This document shows positions 35,697 through 43,129 of a DNA stretch of 46,351 nt, piece after piece. The position numbers and the translations under genes were made by a program. Under the pieces are notes generated by a model that had not been told where the DNA came from, searched no databases, and saw only the letters and a program-made list of their open reading frames with translations. Location: contig BEHY01000015.1 of NCBI GenBank assembly GCA_002898735.1, forward strand, positions 1 through 46,351. The letters are read 5' to 3'. The DNA comes from Candidatus Thermoflexus japonica (GTDB lineage Bacteria; Chloroflexota; Anaerolineae; Thermoflexales; Thermoflexaceae). Positions within the stretch are counted from its first letter, which is position 1. Each line of letters opens with the position of its first letter.

Positions 35697-36485
35697 TCAG
35701 CGCTTCCCCTCCATAATCTCCCGGAACAACGGCCAGGTCAGATCCAGGGCCGGGCTTTCGAAAACCACCTGACCCGCTTTCAGGATCACCACGTGATCCG
35801 CGAACTCCTGAACCAGCTGAAGCTCGTGGAGGTTCAGGATCACGGTCAGGCCCCTTTCCCGGGCCAGGCGATGGACAAAAGCCAGCACCTGGGCGGCCCG
35901 AGGCAGATCCAGATCGGAGACGAACTCATCCGCCAGAATGAGCTGAGGATCCTGCATCAGCGTGCGGGCGATGGCGACGCGCTGGCGTTCCCCGCCGCTG
36001 AGGCGGAACACCTTCTCATCGGCCCTGTCCGCCAGGTCCAGCAGCTCAAGCAGCGCGATGGCCCGCTCGATCTCCGCGCGAGGGAAAAAGCCCAGGGCCG
36101 TCCGCCACCCGGGATGGCGGGCCAGGGACCCGAGGAGCACGTTCTCCAGCGCCGTCAGGCCCCGCACCAGCCCCAGCTGCTGGGGGATATAGCCGATCAT
36201 CCGACGCAACGCCGGATCCGGCTTCCCCTGCAACGGATGCCCCAGAAGGTCAACCTGGCCCCGCGGGAACGGGAGGAGCCCGGCCAGGATCCGCATAAGG
36301 GTGGTCTTGCCCGCGCCTGAGGGCCCCATGATCGCCCAGAAGCCCCCGGCAGGAATCTGGAGGTTCACCCCCTGCAGGATCCACTTCCCCTCGCGGTAAG
36401 CGAACCAGAGGTCCTCCACCGCCACCGCGGGCGTGGAGAGGGCCAGCGTCTCTTCGGATCGCAGAGCGGCCAGAGGTTGCGTCAT
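35697..36485 (-). CDS. phnC: phosphonate-type ABC importer ATPase
   Basis: Cytoplasmic ATPase of 262 aa. Walker A FWAIMGPSGAGKTTLMRILAGLL near 49-70, Q-loop IGYIPQQLGLV, signature FRLSGGERQRVAIARTLM, Walker B LILADEFVSDLD and switch His in VILNLHELQLV. The Walker B runs DEF rather than the usual DEP, and the D-loop is SDLD, close to PhnC's ASLD. NVLLGSLARHPGWRTALGFFP is characteristic of PhnC. The first 20 residues are an extra, weakly conserved extension. It lies between phnD (80 bp upstream) and phnE. Confidence 0.94.
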   Translation of the reverse strand: MTQPLAALRSEETLALSTPAVAVEDLWFAYREGKWILQGVNLQIPAGGFWAIMGPSGAGKTTLMRILAGLLPFPRGQVDLLGHPLQGKPDPALRRMIGYIPQQLGLVRGLTALENVLLGSLARHPGWRTALGFFPRAEIERAIALLELLDLADRADEKVFRLSGGERQRVAIARTLMQDPQLILADEFVSDLDLPRAAQVLAFVHRLARERGLTVILNLHELQLVQEFADHVVILKAGQVVFESPALDLTWPLFREIMEGKR

Positions 36486-36566
36486 TGGAAATCCCTCGGT
36501 AGAGAAGAATCGTCTGGAGGATCCGGCCGGAGCGCTCCCGGCGGCCCGACCGGACCTCCATTCGGC

Positions 36567-37511
36567 TTACGGCGTGATCCGCTCCGAGAAAGCGATGTGG
36601 GTGCGTTTCACGTAATCGCGGAGAGCCCCCAGATGGGTCTGGGCATCCGTCCGCTGAAACCCCACGAAGATCCCGGAGATGAACTGGCGCATCAGGCTCC
36701 GGTATTCCGGCGCGCTCAGGCCCATGAGGGCCTCGATCACCTTCGAACGCAACGGCTCCTGAAGGGCCGGGCTCACCACCACCACATGGGAAGGCAGCGG
36801 CCCCTGCTGTTCGAGCACCCGCGTGTTCGCCACAACCTCCCGATAGAGCTTTTCCGGCACATCGCCGGCGATCACCGTGACATCCACCTGGCCGGCCTTC
36901 AGGGCCTCCCAGCACTGGCCGTAGCCGCCCGCGAAGAGCACCTGGCCGAAGAAGGCCTTTGGATCCACCTCCTGCCCTGCCGGAGGCTCCGGCAGCAACC
37001 CCAGCTCGATCAATCGGGCCATAGGCCCGATGTAGCCCGAGGTGGAGATCGTGCTGGGGAAGCAGGCCCGCTTGCCTTTCAGATCCGTCAGGGAGGCATA
37101 CGGGCTGTCCTTCGGAACCACCCAGTAGGAGTAATAGTAGGTCGCCTCCGTCTTCTGGGTGTCATGGATGACCTCCCGAACCTCCGCCAGGACGACCTGG
37201 GCATTCGCCCGTTCCACGGCCAGGAGCCCTGCGAAGGGCCCCATGAAGGCCACGTGGGCCTGGCCGAAGCGCAGCGCCTCCACCACCCCGGCCTGGCTGA
37301 GGGGGACGTAGATCTCCACATCCACCCCGGGCCCCAGACGCTGCTCCAGATACTGCTCCAGCGGCCGGGCTTTCTCCTGAACCTCCGCGGCCGTGAGGGT
37401 GGGCTGCACCGCGATCACCAGCCGCGTGGATGGTGTCCGCTGCGGCGCGCACGCTGCGCCAAGCCCCAGCAACACCCCGAGCACCAGCAACCGATACGGG
37501 GGAAGACGCAT
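36567..37511 (-). CDS. phnD: phosphate/phosphite/phosphonate-binding lipoprotein
   Basis: Substrate-binding protein of 314 aa for the PhnCDE importer. A hydrophobic signal segment leads to GAAC with Cys21, a somewhat weak lipobox. The mature part is PhnD-like: VIAVQPTLTAAEVQEKARPLEQYLEQRLG, VEALRFGQAHVAFMGPFAGLLA, YYSYWVVPKDSPYASLTDLKGKRACFPSTISTSGYIGP in pieces, and DVTVIAGDVPEKLY. Ligand may be phosphonate, phosphite or a phosphate ester. The start at 37511 follows GGAGGGAACCG; the frame is open upstream but lacks a signal peptide there. It is first in the unit, with a promoter about 35 bp upstream. No C-P lyase or phosphite dehydrogenase gene lies in the window. Confidence 0.92.
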   Translation of the reverse strand: MRLPPYRLLVLGVLLGLGAACAPQRTPSTRLVIAVQPTLTAAEVQEKARPLEQYLEQRLGPGVDVEIYVPLSQAGVVEALRFGQAHVAFMGPFAGLLAVERANAQVVLAEVREVIHDTQKTEATYYYSYWVVPKDSPYASLTDLKGKRACFPSTISTSGYIGPMARLIELGLLPEPPAGQEVDPKAFFGQVLFAGGYGQCWEALKAGQVDVTVIAGDVPEKLYREVVANTRVLEQQGPLPSHVVVVSPALQEPLRSKVIEALMGLSAPEYRSLMRQFISGIFVGFQRTDAQTHLGALRDYVKRTHIAFSERITP

Positions 37512-37544
37512 CGGTTCCCTCCAGCGTGAGATCGGACATCCATC

Positions 37545-37574
37545 ACTGTAACCATCTCCGGAACGCGCTGTCAA
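37545..37574 (-). promoter_or_regulatory. phnD: promoter of the phnDCE unit
   Basis: TTGACA (37569-37574) and TACAGT (37545-37550) on the minus strand with an 18-base spacer. The -35 is perfect and the -10 matches four of six. I see no Pho-box-like direct repeats next to it. Confidence 0.6.
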
Positions 37575-37592
37575 TAGAAAGGGGTTAATCAA

Positions 37593-37876
37593 GAAATTTT
37601 CAAGAGAGCCCCTAAATTAAGTAACCTTGTTTAACCATGACGGCCGGTCTCGGGATCCTTTCCGATGGGGTCACGACGACCGGTCCGTCCCTGCCCGCGC
37701 GGGCGGGGAATTCCAGCGGGGGGTTCGGAGAGACGGGTGGGGCATCTTCCCCTTCCCCGCGGCCCGGAGGATCCTGTGGAGGGAAGCGGCGATCCCACCT
37801 CCCGGATAGGAGCCGGGTGGCGCTTGATCTCCATGGGAGATGATCCCCCTTTCCGCAATTCGGAGCGCTGCGGAAG
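37593..37876. other. intergenic region between phnD and the GH57 gene
   Basis: No gene is supported. Small palindromes are present: ATCTCC-atg-GGAGAT at 37827-37841 and TTCCGCA/TGCGGAA at 37851-37875, the latter directly after the GH57 stop. The latter may protect the GH57 transcript end; there is no T-run. The left part (37593-37640) is AT-rich. Confidence 0.4.
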
Positions 37877-40024
37877 TTACGCCAGCTCAAATTCCATCGT
37901 CACCTCCCAGGTCTCCCCCGGATCCAGACGGAGGAGCCAGTGGGCCGTCAGGCTGGTTCCCTCGTAGACCCGCTCGAAACCGGCCTCCGAGTTCGAGATC
38001 GCTTCCACCGGAAATTGCCACCAGGCCGCCGGCCGGCTGAGACGGATCACCACCCGTCCCCACCATTCATGGACGATGGCCAGCTCGGCGGATTCGGGAA
38101 GCTCCTCCAGCGTGGCGAAGGCGCGCAGCTCCCCATCCGGCCACACCGTGTAGGCTTTCTCACTGTCCCCTCCGGACATGCCCCAGTTCACCTCGACGCC
38201 GAAGCGGGCCTGGATGGGGGAAAGCCCCATGGGCGTCAGACGATAGAAGACCCGGAGGATCGGCGGATCCGGGAGCACCTCCAGGGCCTTTTCCAGGCGC
38301 ACGGGCTTCGGGCCCTCCGGATCCCACAGATGGCCATCGCGGCGGAGGACCACCCGGGGGGAGGGCTCGGCCTGCAGGGCAATCAGGGTGTAGGGCTGAT
38401 TGATGAAATCGCCCCATTCGGCATACCGGGCCCGGTAGAAGGCCTCCAGAGCGGTGTCCGGAGCCATCAGATGATCGATCAGCCCGGTCCGCCGATACCA
38501 GTCCACGATCAGCCGTTCTTCCAGGCCCGGCTCCTTCACCCGCACCCGGTGGGTATGGATGCTCTCCAGGCGGCCTTCCTGGCCGGCCAGCACCACCTCT
38601 CCCCGGGCCGCCGCCTCCTGGAGCACCCGATGATAACCCTCCCGGTGCCGGGTCATCCCGTTCAGCAGGTTCAGCGCCGCATCCCGACGATCCCATTCCA
38701 GGATCTGACCGCCCAGGTGGGGGCTGATCAGGAGCCACTGGTCCGGCGTCCCGATCACGATCTCCTCCTGCGCATCCCCATCGAAATCCAGGCGCTCCAC
38801 ATAGGCCCACCGCCCTTCCCCGTAGCGCGCCTCATCGGCGATGGCCTCGGCGGTGATCAGGTGCTGGTAGTTGGCCTCACGGATATGGAACAGATAGATC
38901 CCACCGAACACCCCATGCCAGTAGGGGCAATTGCACTGGCCCGCCCATACGTGATCCAGCGCCTCCGCCCGCCGCGCCGGATCTGGAATGGCGTGGGCCT
39001 TCCGGCTGACCCAGAGCATCTTTTTGTGCATCTGGTTGACTTCCGGATATTTGGCCAGGAAGACCCGCCAGAACCCTCCCCGAATGAACCGGAGGAGATC
39101 CCATCGGCCTTCCGCCTGCAGCCGATGTTTGAGATCCGTCAGCTCCGCCGAGACCTCCGGGGGCAGCGCCCACTCGGTCATCTCATCATAAGAGGCGGTC
39201 GGGAGATAAACCCGGCCGAGCGGGGGGAAGCGCATCGCGTATTCGCCCGGTGGGATCGAGATAAGCCAGTCGGCGTTTTCCTCAATGGCCGTGAAGAAAT
39301 CCTCCATCCACCCCCGATCCCAGCAATGGACGTCCGTCCCCGGCCACAGGCCGAACTTCTCCCCATCGTCCCCCATCACCGCCACCCGGGGCGGGGCGCC
39401 GGGAGGCAGCGGCCGCTCCGCCTGCTCCCGCAGCCAGGCGATCACCTCGGAGACGGAGGCCCAGGGGATCGTGTATCGCAAATGCTTGGAGGTGCTGAAG
39501 ATCTTCAGGGGATATCCCAGTTCCTCGGTCACGTAATAGCCGAAGAGATCTTCGTCGGTCAACCCGATCCACTTGAAGTGGGTATCGTCCACGATTGTGT
39601 GTTGAAGGCCCGCGCGCGCCAGCGGGAGCGGCAGGTGCGGCTCCCACACCCGCTCCGCCAGCCAGAAGCCCACCGGCAATGTCCCGAAGTCCTCCCGCAC
39701 CGCCTCGATATGTTTGCGGATCTGCCCTTCCCGATCCTCATCCGGGATCACCGCCAGGATCGGCTCGTAGTAGGCCCCGGCCATGATCTCCACCTGGCCC
39801 CGCTCCACCAGGCGGCGGATCCGGGGGAAGAACTCCGGCCGATGTTCCCGCAGCCAGTCCCGCAGCGGCCCCGTGTAATGAAGGGCAACCCGAACCCCCG
39901 GATGGCGCTCCAGAGCCGCGATCATCGGCTCGTAAGCCCGACGATACGCCTCCTCGAAGACCCAATCGAAGTTCCCAACCGGCTGGTGGTTGTGAAAGGC
40001 CAGCGCCAGATAGATCTTCCCCAT
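37877..40024 (-). CDS. glycoside hydrolase family 57 enzyme, 4-alpha-glucanotransferase-like
   Basis: Enzyme of 715 aa acting on alpha-1,4-glucans. GH57 motifs in order: LALAFHNHQPVGNFDW (motif 1), MAGAYYEPILAVIPDEDREGQI (motif 2), GFWLAERVWEPHL with nucleophile Glu124 (motif 3), and VAVMGDDGEKFGLWPGT with acid/base Asp219 or Asp220 (motif 4). A helical domain follows, then a long beta-rich C-terminal region (about 400-715, including LDFDGDAQEEIVIGTPDQWLLISP) as in archaeal 4-alpha-glucanotransferases. No signal peptide, so cytosolic. The nearly matching E123/D214 spacing of the Thermococcus litoralis enzyme supports glucanotransferase, but amylase activity is possible. The promoter overlaps a palindromic LacI-type operator. 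Confidence 0.92.
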   Translation of the reverse strand: MGKIYLALAFHNHQPVGNFDWVFEEAYRRAYEPMIAALERHPGVRVALHYTGPLRDWLREHRPEFFPRIRRLVERGQVEIMAGAYYEPILAVIPDEDREGQIRKHIEAVREDFGTLPVGFWLAERVWEPHLPLPLARAGLQHTIVDDTHFKWIGLTDEDLFGYYVTEELGYPLKIFSTSKHLRYTIPWASVSEVIAWLREQAERPLPPGAPPRVAVMGDDGEKFGLWPGTDVHCWDRGWMEDFFTAIEENADWLISIPPGEYAMRFPPLGRVYLPTASYDEMTEWALPPEVSAELTDLKHRLQAEGRWDLLRFIRGGFWRVFLAKYPEVNQMHKKMLWVSRKAHAIPDPARRAEALDHVWAGQCNCPYWHGVFGGIYLFHIREANYQHLITAEAIADEARYGEGRWAYVERLDFDGDAQEEIVIGTPDQWLLISPHLGGQILEWDRRDAALNLLNGMTRHREGYHRVLQEAAARGEVVLAGQEGRLESIHTHRVRVKEPGLEERLIVDWYRRTGLIDHLMAPDTALEAFYRARYAEWGDFINQPYTLIALQAEPSPRVVLRRDGHLWDPEGPKPVRLEKALEVLPDPPILRVFYRLTPMGLSPIQARFGVEVNWGMSGGDSEKAYTVWPDGELRAFATLEELPESAELAIVHEWWGRVVIRLSRPAAWWQFPVEAISNSEAGFERVYEGTSLTAHWLLRLDPGETWEVTMEFELA

Positions 40025-40043
40025 CGGAATTCCCTCAAAAAGA

Positions 40044-40064
40044 TTGATAAAGCGCTTTACTCAA
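40044..40064 (-). promoter_or_regulatory. LacI-family-type operator at the GH57 transcription start
   Basis: A perfect 12-bp palindrome TAAAGCGCTTTA (40048-40059) extends outward through TTGA (40044-40047) and TCAA (40061-40064) with a single extra base. The central CG and A/T-rich arms are typical of LacI/GalR-type operators, including those for maltose regulators and cre sites. It sits just downstream of the -10 box, over the expected start, where a bound repressor would block transcription. The regulator gene is not in the window. Confidence 0.72.
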
Positions 40065-40067
40065 AAA

Positions 40068-40096
40068 AGATTAAAGCGGAATTGAGGCGCTGTCAA
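40068..40096 (-). promoter_or_regulatory. promoter of the GH57 gene
   Basis: TTGACA (40091-40096) and TAATCT (40068-40073) on the minus strand with a 17-base spacer. Expected start is near 40061, inside the palindromic operator, with a leader of about 37 nt. Confidence 0.62.
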
Positions 40097-40258
40097 TAGA
40101 ACGCGATCGGGAAGCGAACTCAGGGCGCGGACGGACCAACTCGGGGGCCTGTCGCTCCGTGGAAGCCGGGCCAGCTCCCGAAGGCGGCCAGCCCGGCTTC
40201 AAAAGCCTCCGGGTGAAGAGGACGATGGAGATGCTCTGGACGAGGGGACCGACCTCCT

Positions 40259-41761
40259 TTACGGTTTGGGGTCCTCCAGATAGCGCACCAGCAGGCGCAC
40301 GCCGTATCCGGTCCCCCCTTTCGGCACATATCCCCGCGCCTTCTCCGCCATATCCATCGGGGCGATATCCAAATGGGCCCAGGGGACACCCTCCGGGGCA
40401 AACTGTTTGAGGAACATCGCGGAGGTTCCCAGCCCGCCATAGCGGCCGCCGCTGTTTTTCACATCGGCCACATCGCTCCGGATGCGCTCCAGGTAATCTT
40501 CCCACAGGGGCATGCGCCACAGGCGTTCGCCGGTCGCCTCCGCAGCCCGCAGCAGCGCTGCGGCCAGCTCGTCATGATCCGAGAAGAGGGCGGCCGCCAC
40601 ATCCTGCCCCAGGGCGATGATCGCCGCCCCCGTCAGGGTTGCCACATCGATGACCGCGCGGGGGTTGTAGCGCGCCGCATAAGCCAGGGCATCCGCCAGG
40701 ATCAGACGGCCCTCCGCGTCGGTGTTGACGATCTCGATGGTCTTGCCGTTGAGGGCCCGCAGGATATCCCCGGGCTTATACGCCTTCCCGGAGGGCATGT
40801 TCTCACAGGCCGGCGCCAGGGCCACCACCGGGACGGGGAGCTGGAGGGCGGCGGCGGCCAGGGCGGCCCCCAGCACGGCCGCGGCGCCGGCCATATCCCC
40901 CTTCATCGTCAGCATCCCCTCTTCGCTTTTCAGATTCAGACCCCCGCTATCGAACGTGATCCCCTTCCCCACCAGGACCACCGGCCGCTCGAGGCGTCCC
41001 TCCGGGGCGTATTCCAGGATGATGAAGCGAGGCGGTTCCTCGCTGCCCCGGGAGACGGCGGTCAACGCGCCCATCCCCAGCGCTGCGATCTGCCGCTCGT
41101 CCAGGATCTGGGCGCGGATGCCGACCTCGTAGGCCAGCCCGCTCGCCTCCTCCGCCAGACGTCGGGGGGTCATATCCGATCCGGGCTCGTTCACCCAATC
41201 TCGAACCCGGTTCACAAAGCGGGCCAGGATCTCCCCGCGGCGGGCTCCGGCGGCGATGGCGGCCTCTTTCGCGGCATCGAACTCCACCAGAAGGAGGGCC
41301 TCCGGCCCCTGGCGGTCGGCGTTTTCCTTTTTTCGCTGATAGGTGTAGAGGCCCAGCAACGTGCCCTCCACCGTGGCCTGGGCCGCCTCTTCAGGAGACA
41401 GACCCCCGCGGCCGGCCCCGTGGATCACCGTGGCGAGCCGCCGCACCTTCAACTCGCGGGCCCGCTGAGCGGCCGCCGCCGCGGCGTGGCGAACCTTCTC
41501 CGCATGGAACGAAGCCTCCGGTCCCAGCCCCACCAGGATGACCCGGGGTGCCGGGATCCGACCGTCGGTGTAAAGAACCAGGGTCTCGCCTAGGCGGCCC
41601 CGGAAATCCCCAGCGGCCAGCACCCGGGAGATCCGTCCTTCCAGCGCCCGATCGACCGCCGCGGTGGCCCCGCCAGGGGTGGGGACGCCCTCCAGCAGGT
41701 TCACCACCACCGCATCCGCCTCGACCTCCTGGATCGCGCCGATTCGGATTTCGATCTGCAT
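40259..41761 (-). CDS. pepA: leucyl aminopeptidase (M17 family)
   Basis: Cytosolic hexameric aminopeptidase of 500 aa that removes N-terminal residues from peptides. The two-metal catalytic domain has VGKGITFDSGGLNLK, MKGDMAGAAAVLGA, KPGDILRALNGKTIEIVNTDAEGRLILADAL in pieces, and GAAIIALG; the Lys, Asp and Glu ligands are all there. The N-terminal macro-like domain occupies about residues 1-155. Length is normal. The start at 41761 has GGGAGG upstream, and a good promoter lies about 45 bp before it; a longer frame would run through the promoter. Some PepA proteins also bind DNA, which cannot be judged here. Confidence 0.96.
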   Translation of the reverse strand: MQIEIRIGAIQEVEADAVVVNLLEGVPTPGGATAAVDRALEGRISRVLAAGDFRGRLGETLVLYTDGRIPAPRVILVGLGPEASFHAEKVRHAAAAAAQRARELKVRRLATVIHGAGRGGLSPEEAAQATVEGTLLGLYTYQRKKENADRQGPEALLLVEFDAAKEAAIAAGARRGEILARFVNRVRDWVNEPGSDMTPRRLAEEASGLAYEVGIRAQILDERQIAALGMGALTAVSRGSEEPPRFIILEYAPEGRLERPVVLVGKGITFDSGGLNLKSEEGMLTMKGDMAGAAAVLGAALAAAALQLPVPVVALAPACENMPSGKAYKPGDILRALNGKTIEIVNTDAEGRLILADALAYAARYNPRAVIDVATLTGAAIIALGQDVAAALFSDHDELAAALLRAAEATGERLWRMPLWEDYLERIRSDVADVKNSGGRYGGLGTSAMFLKQFAPEGVPWAHLDIAPMDMAEKARGYVPKGGTGYGVRLLVRYLEDPKP

Positions 41762-41804
41762 GAAAACCTCCCATGGATTGACTTTCTGGGAACCCACTCT
41801 GGTG

Positions 41805-41833
41805 GTTATAGCATAACCCGCGCGCCATGTCCA
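41805..41833 (-). promoter_or_regulatory. pepA: extended -10 promoter of pepA
   Basis: On the minus strand TGGACA (41828-41833), a 17-base spacer ending in TGC, then TATAAC (41805-41810). Both boxes match five of six, and the TGn gives an extended -10. Start is expected near 41798. Confidence 0.72.
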
Positions 41834-42013
41834 CGGAAGGGCCCTCCGCCCTCCGGGCGGGCGGGCCGTAACCGCCCCGAAGGAAACCGGCCCGCAATTC
41901 TTCAGAGAATTCAAATTTTATTGCCAAAAATGTCACTAATTTGTTATATATTTCTCGAACTGGCCCAACGATGATATTTTTCTATGCAAGAATGCGTCCT
42001 CCGGAGCCGAGGC

Positions 42014-42043
42014 TTGACAGGGATTAAGGTCTGTGAGTATAAT
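42014..42043 (+). promoter_or_regulatory. coxG: consensus promoter of the coxGSLM cluster
   Basis: TTGACA (42014-42019) and TATAAT (42038-42043), both perfect, with an 18-base spacer. Start is expected near 42050, giving a leader of about 35 nt before coxG. The AT-rich sequence upstream (41908-41960) may help activity. I see no operator palindrome at the start. Confidence 0.85.
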
Positions 42044-42084
42044 CGGAATTGCCTTCCAGGAACATCCCCTGAGCGAGTGCCACA

Positions 42085-42525
42085 ATGCAGCTGAAGGGAT
42101 CCTATCGGTTCAAGGCGGTGATCGATCGCGTCTGGGGGGCCCTGATGAATCCCCAGGTGATCGCTCGTCTGCTCCCGGGAGTGGAGCGTCTGGAGCCGGT
42201 GGGCGACAACGTTTACGAGGCGGAAATGCGCCTGGGCATTGGGCCCATCAGCGGCCGCTACAAAGCCCGCATCACCCTCTCCGAGATCGACCCCCCGAAC
42301 CACTACCGCATCCGGATCCAGGCTCAAGGACCTCAAGGCACGGTGGATGCGAACGGCACCATCGATCTCACCGCGGACGATGGGGAGACCGTGATGCATT
42401 ATGAGGGCGAGGCCAAAGTGACCGGGCTGCTCATGAGCATGGGCGCCCGGCTCCTGGAGCCCACAGCCCAGATGCTGGTGAACCAGGGATTGAAGAACCT
42501 GGAAGCCCAGCTGGCCTCCCTCTGA
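42085..42525 (+). CDS. coxG: CoxG-type SRPBCC protein
   Basis: Protein of 146 aa of the START/SRPBCC fold, CoxG (COG3427) type. Characteristic text: [38 protein letters not shown] in pieces, [24 protein letters not shown] and [25 protein letters not shown]. In studied systems CoxG helps anchor the CO dehydrogenase to the membrane, but that work is on form I enzymes. It is the first gene of the cluster, preceded by a consensus promoter; the ribosome binding site is weak. Two hairpins separate it from coxS. Confidence 0.9.
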   Translation: MQLKGSYRFKAVIDRVWGALMNPQVIARLLPGVERLEPVGDNVYEAEMRLGIGPISGRYKARITLSEIDPPNHYRIRIQAQGPQGTVDANGTIDLTADDGETVMHYEGEAKVTGLLMSMGARLLEPTAQMLVNQGLKNLEAQLASL

Positions 42526-42542
42526 ACGCCTTCGGGTCTTCG

Positions 42543-42590
42543 CCCGATGGACACCGGCCCATCGGGAGACAGCAGGACGTTTCATCCTGC
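42543..42590 (+). other. two consecutive hairpins between coxG and coxS
   Basis: CCCGATGG (42543-42550) pairs with CCATCGGG (42559-42566), and GCAGGA (42572-42577) with TCCTGC (42585-42590). The second ends just before the coxS ribosome binding site. No T-run follows, so they are unlikely to terminate; they may stabilise processed RNA or modulate coxS translation. Confidence 0.5.
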
Positions 42591-42605
42591 GAACAGGAGG
42601 GGCCT

Positions 42606-43082
42606 ATGAAAGTTCCGGTGACGATCACGGTGAACGGCCAGGTTTACCAGCGGGAGGTGGAGCCCCGGATGCTCCTGGTGCATTTCCTCCGGGAGGTTCT
42701 GGGGCTGACCGGGACCCACGTGGGATGTGACACCAGTCAATGCGGTGCCTGCGTGGTCCTGATGGATGGGAAGGCCGTGAAGTCGTGCACGGTGTTCGCG
42801 GTGCAGGCGGACGGGGCCCAGATCACCACGATCGAAGGCCTGGCGCGGAACGGCCAGCTCCATCCCCTCCAGGAAGGCTTCTGGGAGATGCACGGCCTCC
42901 AGTGCGGTTTCTGCACCCCCGGGATGATCCTCGCCGCGTATGACCTGCTGCAGCGCAACCCCAACCCGACCGATGAGGAGATCCGCCACGCCCTGGAGGG
43001 CAACTACTGCCGCTGCACCGGTTACCACAACATCGTCCGGGCCGTGCGCTACGCGGCGGAGAAGCTCCGTGTCCAGGCCTGA
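42606..43082 (+). CDS. coxS: [2Fe-2S] small subunit of a CoxL-type molybdenum hydroxylase
   Basis: Iron-sulfur subunit of 158 aa that passes electrons from the molybdenum site to the FAD subunit. The plant-ferredoxin-type cluster uses Cys41, Cys46, Cys49 and Cys61 ([16 protein letters not shown]). The C-terminal helical domain holds the second cluster with Cys100, Cys103, Cys135 and Cys137 (CGFCTPGM and [10 protein letters not shown]). Length is normal. CAGGAGGGGCCT precedes the ATG. It is followed 47 bp later by the large subunit gene. The fold is shared by CO dehydrogenase, xanthine dehydrogenase and nicotinate-type enzymes, so the substrate comes from the large subunit. Confidence 0.95.
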   Translation: MKVPVTITVNGQVYQREVEPRMLLVHFLREVLGLTGTHVGCDTSQCGACVVLMDGKAVKSCTVFAVQADGAQITTIEGLARNGQLHPLQEGFWEMHGLQCGFCTPGMILAAYDLLQRNPNPTDEEIRHALEGNYCRCTGYHNIVRAVRYAAEKLRVQA

Positions 43083-43129
43083 GCTCAACCTCGTGCTCCC
43101 CGACTCCGAACGCCGGAAAGGAGGCGGCG

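Noticed and set aside
37940..40099. 719-codon frame antisense to the GH57 gene
   Set aside because: Composition (His, Pro, Arg, Gln-rich) is typical of the shadow of a high-GC gene; the GH57 strand carries all catalytic motifs.
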